Assembly (NCBI GenBank): GCA_004558205.1
Contig: SFDM01000030.1
Location: forward strand, 1 to 36,351
Origin: Pyramidobacter piscolens
GTDB taxonomy: Bacteria > Synergistota > Synergistia > Synergistales > Dethiosulfovibrionaceae
Direction of reading: 5' to 3'
DNA length: 36,351 bases
The notes beneath the pieces were generated by a model. It was not told the DNA's origin and did not search any database. It saw only the letters and a list, made by a program, of their open reading frames with translations. Below, piece by piece: positions 1 to 7,327 of this stretch. The position numbers and the translations under genes were made by a program. Every line of letters begins with the position of its first letter. Positions within the stretch are counted from its first letter, which is position 1.

Positions 1-56
1 ACCTGAACGCGGCAATCAACATTCGGGAAGAAGGGAAAAGACTCCTTTCTGCCTGA
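1..56 (+). CDS. TnpB (IS200/IS605 OrfB) C-terminal tail, partial
   Basis: The reading frame entering from the left edge gives LNAAINIREEGKRLLSA and stops at 54-56. The N-A-A-x-N-I core followed by a short basic tail is the classic C-terminus of TnpB/OrfB proteins, RNA-guided nucleases carried by IS200/IS605 elements, where the last RuvC-type catalytic Asp lies just before the NAA motif. Only the last 17 codons are visible, so intactness of the gene cannot be judged. The typical right-end hairpin of such an element follows 75 bp downstream, which supports the call. The gene converges on tctA. Confidence 0.75.
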   Translation, partial: LNAAINIREEGKRLLSA

Positions 57-179
57 TCAAGATCCACAACCCCGGGGCCCGGGGGGATAGCTCGTGAATA
101 CTGGTATGTATCAATGTACCTCGAACGAGAAGCCCCCGCTTCTACCGCCTGAAGGCGGTTAGCGGCGGGAGTCGGTCAC
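57..179 (+). mobile_element. Right end of IS200/IS605-type element (omega/reRNA region)
   Basis: Downstream of the tnpB stop is a GC-rich palindromic stretch (about 70-86), then a terminal hairpin. Outer arms are CCCCCGCT at 133-140 and AGCGGCGGG at 161-169. The inner stem is CCGCC (145-149), loop TGAA, GGCGG (154-158). A nested hairpin of this shape followed by a G-rich stretch and ending near GTCAC is typical of the right end of TnpB-only elements, which is also the 3' scaffold of the TnpB guide RNA. The exact boundary, about 178, is estimated by eye. The guide would be read from the next 16-20 bases, which lie in the 3' part of tctA. Confidence 0.65.
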
Positions 180-1647
180 GATGCCGTACTTTTTTGTAGA
201 CCGCGGAAAAAATAAGGGCTGCAATGAGCGCAAGTAAGAGAATGCAGATGGGGCGGGTATAGAAGATGGAGTAACTGCCGCGGGAAAGCGTCAGGGCGCG
301 TCGGAAATGGACTTCCACCAGGTCCCCCAGGATAAACGCCATCAAAAAACTGGGAAAGGGGTAATCCAGTTTGTTGAGGATGAATCCCGCGCATCCAAAA
401 GCCAGCGCCACGCCTACGTCGAACATGTTGCTGCGCGCGCCGTAGGCTCCGATCATGATGGCGAGCAGGATTATGGATACCAGGATATAGTTGGGGATTG
501 CCAGGAGCCTGGCTGTCAGAGACGTGAAATATTTCCCGATCAGAGGCAGCATGATGACGGTCAGCATGAAGCCCCAGATGATGCTGTAAACCATGTCGGG
601 GAATTTGACGAGGACCTGCGGACCGGGCTGAATCCCTTTCATCAGGAAAGCGGAGGCCATGACGGCGATGGTGCCTGAACCGGGAATTCCCATGGTCAGC
701 AGGGGAAGCAGAGCGCCGCCGACGCAGGCGTTGTTCGAGGATTCACAGGAGACGATGCCCAGGGGGACTCCTGTACCAAAGGGTGTCTTGGGATGGGTCC
801 GTTTGGCTTCGTTGTAGGACATCCAGGCGGCGGCGCTGGGGCCCAAGCCTGGGATGATCCCCATGAAGACGCCGATCAGAGAGCTTTTTATCATGCTTGG
901 CGCCAGGCTGAAGAGTTCTTTTACCGGGGCGCGAACGCGAAAAGCCTTTGAATCGGTGACCGTCGCCGTCCCCAGAGAACCGCCCACCATGTTGAGGACT
1001 TCTGAAAAGGCAAAAAGCCCCGTGATAACGGCGATGAACGTGAACCCCTCCATCAGCGACGGAATCTCCATAGTGTAGCGGTCCACGCCCGACAGCAGGT
1101 CGGTCCCTACCGTTTTCAGAAGCAGGCCCGCCAGCATGGCGACGATGCTTTTGGGGACGTCTTTGGAGCCGAGCGTGACAATGCTGACGAGGCCGAAGAG
1201 GGCGATCAGGAAAAGTTCAGGGTCGGAAAACTTAAAAGCCATCCGCGCCAGAGGGGCCATAAAGAACAGCAGAACTATCCCGCCGACGAAGCCTCCTATC
1301 GTGGAAGCCCAGAGGGAAAATCCTAGAGCGCGGCCCGGCGCTCCCTGTTTTGCCATAGGATTGCCGTCGAGGGCCGTCGCGCTGGCTGAAGCCGTGCCTG
1401 GAATGCCCAGGAGGATCGCGGATATGGAACCGCCATATTCAGCGCCCTGATAGAGCGCCGTTAAGAGCAGGATCGATGGGATAATGTCCATTCCGTAGGT
1501 TAAAGGCATCAGAACGGCGACGCCTACCGTCGGCCCCAGCCCGGGCATAGCGCCGATCGCCATGCCGAGAAGAGTTCCCAGGGCGACGACGGCCAGGTTT
1601 TCCACGGTAAAAAGACTGAGCAGATCGAATGAAAGTATTTCAAACAT
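142..1647 (-). CDS. tctA: TctA-family large permease of a tripartite tricarboxylate transporter
   Basis: A 501-residue polytopic membrane protein. The two internal TctA repeats are visible: GAMPGLGPTVGVAVLMPLTY near residue 32 and GIIPGLGPSAAAW near residue 265, plus the glycine/proline motifs GIPGTASA and LTMGIPGSGT. The family forms the large membrane unit of TTT transporters, which take up carboxylates with a soluble binding protein (TctC) and a small membrane subunit (TctB). It is the last gene of tctC-tctB-tctA. The final 12 or so residues (RLPPLTAFRR and just before) and the TAG stop are written in the inserted IS right-end hairpin, so the native C-terminus has been replaced. The change is after the last membrane segment, so function may be kept. 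The substrate is unknown. Confidence 0.93.
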   Translation of the reverse strand: MFEILSFDLLSLFTVENLAVVALGTLLGMAIGAMPGLGPTVGVAVLMPLTYGMDIIPSILLLTALYQGAEYGGSISAILLGIPGTASASATALDGNPMAKQGAPGRALGFSLWASTIGGFVGGIVLLFFMAPLARMAFKFSDPELFLIALFGLVSIVTLGSKDVPKSIVAMLAGLLLKTVGTDLLSGVDRYTMEIPSLMEGFTFIAVITGLFAFSEVLNMVGGSLGTATVTDSKAFRVRAPVKELFSLAPSMIKSSLIGVFMGIIPGLGPSAAAWMSYNEAKRTHPKTPFGTGVPLGIVSCESSNNACVGGALLPLLTMGIPGSGTIAVMASAFLMKGIQPGPQVLVKFPDMVYSIIWGFMLTVIMLPLIGKYFTSLTARLLAIPNYILVSIILLAIMIGAYGARSNMFDVGVALAFGCAGFILNKLDYPFPSFLMAFILGDLVEVHFRRALTLSRGSYSIFYTRPICILLLALIAALIFSAVYKKVRHRDRLPPLTAFRR

Positions 1648-1666
1648 AATTATTCACTCTCAGCTT

Positions 1667-2116
1667 TCAAAAGCGGAAGTACATAAACCGCTCAAATACG
1701 ATATAGACGAAGATCTGCATCATCCCTGACAACGCCAGGGCTTTCAGAAGTTTTTTCAAACTCCTGCGTTCGGGGTTCAGCCCATAGAGCAGAAGCGCGA
1801 GCATTGAAAAAGAGACGATATAAAAGCAGCCTGCAGCTTGCCACAAAAAGGCAAAGGCGAGCGACGTTCCGATGACGAAGAGCACTTTCAGCGGGGCGGA
1901 AATGCGGACTTCATGGTCGTCCGCACCAAGCCAGACTTTGACCGTGCTGACGACACTGGCAAGGATTAAAGCCGCCGCAACGGCTGCCGGAAAATAAGCC
2001 GGCCCGACGGTCATGTGCACCACGGGCTCAGGAAAATGCAAGGCCCCTGTCAAAAAAGCCCCCGCCAGCGCGATGAAAAACAAGTTGGCGAGAGTAGTCG
2101 CCTTTTTATATCCCAT
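1667..2116 (-). CDS. tctB: TctB-family small permease of TTT transporter
   Basis: About 149 residues starting MGYKKATTLANLFF, with four predicted hydrophobic segments and the family-like VGPAYFPAAVAA stretch after the first one. TctB is the small four-helix subunit of TTT carboxylate transporters. It lies 19 bp upstream of tctA and downstream of tctC. The frame is open to a TTG at 2269, but those 51 extra codons run through two inverted repeats (2202-2240 and 2124-2157) and lack TctB-like sequence, so I prefer the ATG at 2116. No clear ribosome binding site precedes any candidate start, so the start is uncertain; the protein identity is firmer. Confidence 0.8.
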   Translation of the reverse strand: MGYKKATTLANLFFIALAGAFLTGALHFPEPVVHMTVGPAYFPAAVAAALILASVVSTVKVWLGADDHEVRISAPLKVLFVIGTSLAFAFLWQAAGCFYIVSFSMLALLLYGLNPERRSLKKLLKALALSGMMQIFVYIVFERFMYFRF

Positions 2117-2123
2117 AGATAGC

Positions 2124-2157
2124 GCAAAACCGTTTGTCCATAGATCCGCGGTTTTGC
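2124..2157. repeat. Inverted repeat just before tctB
   Basis: GCAAAACCG (2124-2132) and CGGTTTTGC (2149-2157) form a 9-bp perfect stem with a 16-nt loop, directly upstream of the preferred tctB start. With the larger hairpin at 2202-2240 it suggests that the tctC-tctB junction is structured non-coding RNA. Function is not known. Confidence 0.45.
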
Positions 2158-2201
2158 TGCCCCCCTTCATCGTGATATATTCCGCGGCCGGTTCCCATAG
2201 A

Positions 2202-2240
2202 AAAGCCGGCGCTTTTTTTGATGGAAAAGGCGCCGGCTTT
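2202..2240 (-). promoter_or_regulatory. Intercistronic hairpin between tctC and tctB
   Basis: AAAGCCGGCGC (2202-2212) pairs perfectly with GCGCCGGCTTT (2230-2240); allowing one GU pair, TTTT/AAAA extends the stem inward to about 16 bp. On the transcribed minus strand no U-tract follows, so it is more likely an mRNA-stabilising or partially terminating element. It sits right after the binding-protein gene, where such hairpins commonly raise the ratio of binding protein to permease. That function is inferred from position. Confidence 0.55.
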
Positions 2241-2274
2241 GAAAAAAATTCTTTCTCCGCCTTTTCCAAAAGTG

Positions 2275-3237
2275 TTATTTTTTCATCAGCTGATAGGATT
2301 TTTTAGCCGTTTCAACGAATTTCTTGTAAAATTCAGCAAACGAAACATGGTCCTTATAAAGCGGAGTGAGGTGGTTTTTCTGCATATACTCCTGATAGAC
2401 CGGATCGTTGACGGCCTTCTGCATCGCGTCGTCCAGAACCTTCAGCACTTCTTCGGGAACGCCGCAGGCCGTGAAATATCCGCGGAACTGCATCAGGTCG
2501 TCCACGTCCTTGTATCCCATCTCATAGGCCGTGGGAATGTCCTTGAACTCTTCCACCCGGTGGCGGGTACTGTAGGTCAGCAGCCTGACGCCGTCGGTTT
2601 CCATGTACTGCCGCACCGAGTTGGGGGAGAGGACCGCCGCGTCCACGTTGCCGCTCAGCAGCGCCAGTGTGGTATCGTTGGCCCCCGTGTAGGGCACGTA
2701 CTGGATTTCTATGCTGGCGTCGCGGCACAGCGTCATCAGGAAAGAATGGTGGGCGCTGGCTACGTTGGTTCCGCCGATCAGCAGCGATCCGGGATTGGCT
2801 TTCGCGTGGGCCACCAGTTCCTGGAATGTCTTGAAAGGCGACGATGCGGGAACGAAAACGCCCATCCAGTCACCGTTAAAGCTTCCGAGCACCTGGATTT
2901 CCTCAGGAGCCACTTTGATGTTTCCCTGAGCCATTCCATAGCCGATGCTGGCGGACATAAAACCGATGGTGTAACCGTCAGGCCTTGACTGACGCACTCT
3001 GTTCAGACCTACCGCTCCGGCTCCGCCGGCGAAGTTTGACGGGATAATCGGCTGGCCGAGGTATTTCTCCATGACCTTGGCGAACATTCTGGCTTCCGCG
3101 TCGCCGGACCCTGGACCGTAGGGGATGACCAGAGACAGGGGTTTTGACGGGTATTCACCCGCCCAAGCCGTTCCTGAAACAACACAGAGCATGGCGCATA
3201 AAACGCTGAAAACGACGAACTTTCTCATATTTTTCAC
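2275..3237 (-). CDS. tctC: TctC/Bug-type periplasmic carboxylate-binding protein
   Basis: A 320-residue protein with a Sec signal peptide (cleavage probably after SGTAWA, near residue 26). The mature part begins EYPSKPLSLVIPYGPGSG and carries FAGGAGAVG, both characteristic of Bug/TctC receptors, which bind carboxylates between two lobes. It captures the substrate for TctAB. The start is either GTG at 3237 or ATG at 3228; a GGGAGGT Shine-Dalgarno lies just upstream, close to the GTG and a little far from the ATG. It is the first gene of the operon and is divergent from a LysR gene, which suggests substrate-responsive control. The ligand cannot be told from sequence. Confidence 0.92.
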   Translation of the reverse strand: MKNMRKFVVFSVLCAMLCVVSGTAWAGEYPSKPLSLVIPYGPGSGDAEARMFAKVMEKYLGQPIIPSNFAGGAGAVGLNRVRQSRPDGYTIGFMSASIGYGMAQGNIKVAPEEIQVLGSFNGDWMGVFVPASSPFKTFQELVAHAKANPGSLLIGGTNVASAHHSFLMTLCRDASIEIQYVPYTGANDTTLALLSGNVDAAVLSPNSVRQYMETDGVRLLTYSTRHRVEEFKDIPTAYEMGYKDVDDLMQFRGYFTACGVPEEVLKVLDDAMQKAVNDPVYQEYMQKNHLTPLYKDHVSFAEFYKKFVETAKKSYQLMKK

Positions 3238-3371
3238 CGTACCTCCCGTTAAATTAAAAAATGCTGAAAAGTTTTGTCCTTGTGATCCTCCTCACTAACA
3301 AGGGGTGATCCAGTACTCTATAATTATAAAAGCGTGAAGCAAACTTGAGAAATACATTTCAATTATCTAGC

Positions 3372-3388
3372 CATAACTTGCGGTTATG
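3372..3388. promoter_or_regulatory. Candidate LysR-type operator
   Basis: CATAAC (3372-3377), spacer TTGCG, GTTATG (3383-3388) is a perfect 6-bp dyad with the T-N11-A layout (T at 3374, A at 3386) that LysR-type regulators favour. It lies in the tctC/lysR divergent region, 56 bp before the preferred lysR start, where an autoregulatory recognition site is expected. Confidence 0.55.
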
Positions 3389-3443
3389 AGGTATGATAAA
3401 TCCGGTAAAAAGATGGGCTGTTTTCAGGAGAGGTGGAATTGAA

Positions 3444-4352
3444 TTGGACTGTAAAGATTGGCTTTTGCTGAAAACGCTTGCCGAGACTGGCAGTATTACC
3501 CGCGCGGCGGCTTTGCTGTTCGTCTCGCAGCCGGCATTGTCTAAAAGGATCCGGAGTCTGGAAGATGAATTCAACACTCCGTTGCTGATCAGGAACAGCA
3601 GCGGCATCACTTTCACAAAAGCGGGATCCTGTCTCGTCCGTTATTCGAAAGAGATGCTTCAGCAGTATCAGCAGGTAAAAAACTCCATAGAGGAACTGAA
3701 AAACGACGAGGAACAGTATGCGGTCCGTATCGGCGTTCCGAACATGTTTTCCCAGTTCCAGCTGCCGCCTCTGCTGAAGAATTTTCTTTTGCGGTATCCT
3801 AAAATCAACCCCACGATTCGCAGCGGATTCACCACGGAAATATCTCAGTGGATGCGGCAGGGTGAGATTCAGATCGCCTTTCTGAGAGGCGAAAATATCG
3901 ACGACGAGTATGAGCGCTATCTCGTCAGCCAGGACCCGATCTGCCTAATCAGCCGCGTTCCGATGGATCTGGAGTCACTGCCTCATGGCCTTCGCATCAT
4001 CTATGACACCGATCCTTCTCTGCATGACAACGTCAACACCTGGTGGAGTCTGTATTTTGGGGAGCGTCCCTATCAGGTGGGAATGCGCGTGGGCGACAGC
4101 CAGACCTGCATCCGCATGGTGAGGCAGGGCGTGGGATATTACGCGCTGATCCCGCGGTATGTCATCAGCGAGCAGGATCGCCCCGTGCTGCATGTCCAGC
4201 CTCTTTACGACAGGGAAGGGCGTAAAATCCTTCGGAGCACATGGCTTGTCTGTCGCAAAAGCGAACTGCAATTCCGGGCTGTCAGAGCCTTTGTTGATTT
4301 TATCAAAGGACAGTTCGCTCCCGTAAGAGATCCTTTTGCCCAAAACATTTGA
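3444..4352 (+). CDS. LysR-family transcriptional regulator
   Basis: About 302 residues from the TTG at 3444 (MDCKDWLLLKTLAETGS). The N-terminal winged helix-turn-helix reads SITRAAALLFVSQPALSKRIRSLE, and a periplasmic-binding-protein-like effector domain fills the rest. The frame is open up to an ATG at 3393, but AGGAGAGGTGG at 3426-3436 sits at a good distance from the TTG, and that start puts the HTH at its usual place. It is divergent from tctCBA, a common arrangement for a carboxylate-sensing activator of the transporter. The effector is unknown. Confidence 0.88.
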   Translation: MDCKDWLLLKTLAETGSITRAAALLFVSQPALSKRIRSLEDEFNTPLLIRNSSGITFTKAGSCLVRYSKEMLQQYQQVKNSIEELKNDEEQYAVRIGVPNMFSQFQLPPLLKNFLLRYPKINPTIRSGFTTEISQWMRQGEIQIAFLRGENIDDEYERYLVSQDPICLISRVPMDLESLPHGLRIIYDTDPSLHDNVNTWWSLYFGERPYQVGMRVGDSQTCIRMVRQGVGYYALIPRYVISEQDRPVLHVQPLYDREGRKILRSTWLVCRKSELQFRAVRAFVDFIKGQFAPVRDPFAQNI

Positions 4353-4386
4353 TTTGTTCTCTGAGGATCGACCGTTCAGAACGCGC

Positions 4387-4432
4387 AAAAAGCCCCCTTC
4401 CTGTTTTGCTTTCGACAGGAAGGGGGCTTTTT
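4387..4432. terminator. Bidirectional terminator between lysR and lysC
   Basis: AAAAAGCCCCCTTCCTGT (4387-4404) pairs with ACAGGAAGGGGGCTTTTT (4415-4432) around a 10-nt loop. The A-run on one side and T-run on the other give U-tracts in both directions, fitting the two convergent genes. Confidence 0.9.
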
Positions 4433-4461
4433 ATGCGCTTTTGTTTTGAGGCGGGAGGCTT

Positions 4462-5709
4462 TTACTCCGAGACGGGGGTGTTTTTACGGTTGAACTCCGT
4501 CATCAGGGCGTCGGCGGCCGTGCGGGACTGGTCTCTGGGGACCAAGACGGCTATTTTGATCTCCGAGGTGCTCGTGCCGAGGACAGCCACTCCGGCGCGC
4601 TCCAGGGCGCTGAAAAAGCGTCCCGCCACGCCTGAGGCCGACTGCATGCCCACGCCGATGGCTGAAACCTTTGCCACGTCGCTGTCCACGCTCATGGTCC
4701 AGCCTTCAATGCCGGCAAGCGCGGCGTCGAGCGCCGGCCTGACCATGGCCGAATCGCCCTTGACCACCGAGAAGGTGATCGCCGCTTCGTTGTTTTCCGA
4801 GACGATGGCGATCATGTCCAGGTTGATGAAACGCGCCGCCAGCTCTGTGAACACGCGGGTGTAGAGGCGCACCTCGGCGGGGACGCCTCTCAGGTTGACT
4901 TTTATCTGATCCGCGTCGACGGCGACGCCTGTGACGACGGGCTGCTCCAGCCATTCAGGAAGGTTCTTCACGATTTTCGTACCTCTTTCATCTGAGAAGG
5001 TGGAACCGCAGTAGAGCTCCACTTCCTGCTTGTCGGCGATTTCGACGCCGCGCGAGTGGAGAACCTTGGCTCCTGAGGAGGCCAGTTCGAGCATCTCCTC
5101 GTAGGTGATATATTCCAGTTTCTTTGCGTCGGGAATGATGCGGGGATCGCAGGCGTAGACGCCGGCGACGTCGCTGTAGATCTCGCAGGGGCAGCCGAGG
5201 GCCGCCGCGATGGCGATGGCCGAGGTGTCGCTGCCGCCGCGCCCCAGGGTGGTGAGGTCGCCGAACTCCGTGATGCCCTGAAAACCTGTGACGACTACCA
5301 CGCCCCGCTTGTCCAGTTCGGAGCGCAGGCGGTCGGAAGCGATATCGCAGATGCGGGCGCTGCTGTGGGCGTCAGTGGTGATCATGCCGATCTGGAAGGC
5401 GTTCAGCGACAGGGCGTCCACGCCCAGGTCCTTGAGGGCCATGGCGAGGAGCGCCGCCGAAACCTGCTCGCCCGTGGCCAGGAGCATGTCCATCTCGCGC
5501 TTGTAGCTGCCCTTTGTCACTGTCTCCGCCAAGGCGATCAGCTGGTTGGTGGTTTTTCCCATGGCGGAGACCACTACCACGAGCTTTTCGCCGCTGTGGT
5601 AGCGCGCGGCGACTTTGGCCGCCACGTTCCGGATTTTTTCGGCGTCGGCGACCGACGAGCCGCCGTATTTCTGCACCACCGTTCCGGTGCTCTGCTTCTG
5701 CAGGATCAT
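4462..5709 (-). CDS. lysC: Aspartate kinase
   Basis: 415 residues. Aspartokinase phosphorylates L-aspartate, the first step to lysine, threonine and methionine. The N-terminal kinase signature VVQKYGGSSVAD is at residues 11-22. FQGITEFGDLTTLGRGGSDTSA marks the aspartate/ATP site, followed by EIYSDVAGVYACDPR. The C-terminal third is a pair of ACT domains (LRGVPAEVRLYTRVF, INLDMIAIVSENNEAAITFSV, VSAIGVGMQSASGVAG), the usual site of lysine and threonine feedback. It is the last gene of asd-dapA-dapB-dapH-lysC, 5 bp after dapH, so it shares the lysine T-box leader in addition to likely allosteric control. Length is normal for a monofunctional enzyme. Confidence 0.95.
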   Translation of the reverse strand: MILQKQSTGTVVQKYGGSSVADAEKIRNVAAKVAARYHSGEKLVVVVSAMGKTTNQLIALAETVTKGSYKREMDMLLATGEQVSAALLAMALKDLGVDALSLNAFQIGMITTDAHSSARICDIASDRLRSELDKRGVVVVTGFQGITEFGDLTTLGRGGSDTSAIAIAAALGCPCEIYSDVAGVYACDPRIIPDAKKLEYITYEEMLELASSGAKVLHSRGVEIADKQEVELYCGSTFSDERGTKIVKNLPEWLEQPVVTGVAVDADQIKVNLRGVPAEVRLYTRVFTELAARFINLDMIAIVSENNEAAITFSVVKGDSAMVRPALDAALAGIEGWTMSVDSDVAKVSAIGVGMQSASGVAGRFFSALERAGVAVLGTSTSEIKIAVLVPRDQSRTAADALMTEFNRKNTPVSE

Positions 5710-5714
5710 GAGGA

Positions 5715-6413
5715 TCAGAGCTCCCTGAGGGCGTCCACGATGGCGGTCTTTTCGGAGGTGCGGGCGTCCACGTTCTTGATGATCCGCGCGGGGGTGCCCG
5801 CGACGACGACGCCGGCGGGCACGTCCTGCGTGACGATGGCGCCCGCGGCGACCACTGAGCCGGCTCCGACGCGAACGCCTTCCAAGACTACGGCGTTAGC
5901 TCCCACGAGCACGCGGTCTTCCACGATTACGGGCTGGGCGCTGGCGGGTTCGACCACGCCGGCCAGCACGGCGCCGGCGCCGATGTGGCAGTTCTTGCCT
6001 ACCACGGCCCGGCCGCCCAGGACGGCGTTCATGTCGATCATGGTCCCTTCGCCGACGACGGCGCCGATGTTGATCACGGCGCCCATCATGATCACGGCGT
6101 TCTTCCCGATCTCTACCATGTCGCGGATGATGGCGCCGGGTTCGATGCGGGCTTCGTACTTCGTCAGGTCCGCCAGAGGGACGGCCGAGTTGCGGGCGGC
6201 CACTTCCACTTCGCAGTCGTCGATTTTCTCGCCGTTCTGTTCCAGCACCGCCAGAATCTCGGCCAGGTCGCCCTTCACCGTCCCGAAGTCGCCGCTTCCC
6301 ACGAAGCGCAGCGACCCCCAGTCGATGTCCTTTAAATCGCCGGATACGAAGCCGCGCGCGACGGTGCGCTTTTTTGACTCCTTGATCAGGCGGATGACTT
6401 CTTCAGTGTTCAT
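5715..6413 (-). CDS. dapH: Tetrahydrodipicolinate N-acetyltransferase
   Basis: 232 residues from the ATG at 6413 (MNTEEVIRLIKESKKRT), chosen because GGAGGA precedes it by about 6 bases; the open frame continues to 6608 only through a decayed repeat. The N-terminal domain is DapH-like (ARGFVSGDLKDIDWGSLRFVGSGDFGTVKGD). From about residue 90 it is a left-handed beta-helix of hexapeptide repeats (GAIIRD, GKNAVIMMGAVINIGAVVGEGTMIDMN), ending DVPAGVVVAGTPARIIK. The enzyme acetylates tetrahydrodipicolinate, so lysine/DAP synthesis here uses the acetylase branch. The matching DapL/PatA and deacetylase genes are not in the window. Confidence 0.93.
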   Translation of the reverse strand: MNTEEVIRLIKESKKRTVARGFVSGDLKDIDWGSLRFVGSGDFGTVKGDLAEILAVLEQNGEKIDDCEVEVAARNSAVPLADLTKYEARIEPGAIIRDMVEIGKNAVIMMGAVINIGAVVGEGTMIDMNAVLGGRAVVGKNCHIGAGAVLAGVVEPASAQPVIVEDRVLVGANAVVLEGVRVGAGSVVAAGAIVTQDVPAGVVVAGTPARIIKNVDARTSEKTAIVDALREL

Positions 6414-6480
6414 GTATTTCCTCCTACGTTTCAATCCTGTAAATCGCTGATTTTGGGCCAGAAGGCCAAGATCGGAAGAT

Positions 6481-6634
6481 TGAATCGCAAAGGACGCGGG
6501 GGCGCGAAGGAAAAACTTAAAGGCGCTCACGGGAGATTCCAGTTTACGAGCTGTAACGGTGTTGACTCGTTTCTGGGCCGTCGATTCAGTTTTGTTTTTC
6601 CTTTGCACTCTTTGCGTCCTTGCGTTGACATCTT
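6481..6634. repeat. Degenerate copy of R1 palindromic repeat in the dapB-dapH gap
   Basis: The 266-bp gap holds two facing arms like those of the intact R1 copies: AATCGCAAAGGACGCGGGGG at about 6485 and TTTTTCCTTTGCACTCTTTG at about 6594, followed by CGTCCTTGCGTTGACAT. The terminal ATACTA/TAGTAT sequences and the AT-rich middle are not recognisable. It is an eroded insertion inside the lysine operon and accounts for the spurious upstream extension of dapH. Confidence 0.6.
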
Positions 6635-6679
6635 TTGACCTGCCGCTGAACTGGCTCTTTTGCCGGCGGCGCGCTGAAA

Positions 6680-7327
6680 CTACGCTTTGAGCACGTCCTC
6701 GAAGGTGTAGAGGCCGGGGGCGCGGGTGACGGCAAACTGGGCGGCTTTGACGGCGCCGATGGCGAACACGGCGCGGTTGATGGCGTGGTGCTTGATGCTC
6801 AGCACTTCCCCTTCGTTGGCGAAGAACGCTTCATGATCGCCCGGCATGCCGCCGAGCCTGAAGGAGTGCATGGGCACCTCGCGTCCCAGGGCCTTTCCCA
6901 GCATGATAGCCGTGCCCGAGGGCGCGTCTTTCTTGTGGACGTGGTGGGTTTCGGCGATCTCCGCGTCCCAGTCGGCCATCATGGGCCCGTAGTCGCGCAG
7001 GATCATGGCCATAATGGCGATGCCGATGGAGAAATTGAAGCTCTGCACCACGGGCACGCTCTGCGACAGGTCCCGCAGCATGGCCATGTGCTCTTCCTTG
7101 AGGGCGGTGGTGCCGATGACCAGGGCGCTTTTATGGGCGCGGCACAGTTTGGCCGTACGGCTCGTCACCTTGTAGGACGAGAAGTCGAAGATGACCTTCG
7201 GCTCGCCTTCGCAGCTTTCGCCGGCATCCCACACGCGCAGGCAGGGTTCTCCGCCCGCGGCGGCCATGATCTCCTGCCCCATGCGTCCCGTGGAGCCCAC
7301 GATGCCGTAGGGAACGTTCAGCGCCAT
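6680..7327 (-). CDS. dapB: 4-hydroxy-tetrahydrodipicolinate reductase, short form
   Basis: 215 residues. DapB reduces hydroxy-tetrahydrodipicolinate with NAD(P)H. The Rossmann nucleotide motif GIVGSTGRMGQE is at the N-terminus, and the catalytic HHVHKKDAPSGTA signature (His pair and Lys) is near residue 130. It is shorter than the common form of about 265 residues but has both domains, like known short DapB proteins, so I do not call it truncated. The ATG follows the dapA stop by no intervening bases (TAA then ATG), implying translational coupling. It belongs to the T-box controlled lysine operon. Confidence 0.93.
   Translation of the reverse strand: MALNVPYGIVGSTGRMGQEIMAAAGGEPCLRVWDAGESCEGEPKVIFDFSSYKVTSRTAKLCRAHKSALVIGTTALKEEHMAMLRDLSQSVPVVQSFNFSIGIAIMAMILRDYGPMMADWDAEIAETHHVHKKDAPSGTAIMLGKALGREVPMHSFRLGGMPGDHEAFFANEGEVLSIKHHAINRAVFAIGAVKAAQFAVTRAPGLYTFEDVLKA

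Noticed and set aside
6414..6608. N-terminal extension of DapH
   Set aside because: Encoded by a decayed repeat; the good ribosome site and the family N-terminus are at 6413.
6680..7327. dapB as a truncated pseudogene
   Set aside because: Short, but both nucleotide-binding and catalytic motifs are present, and short active DapB forms are known.
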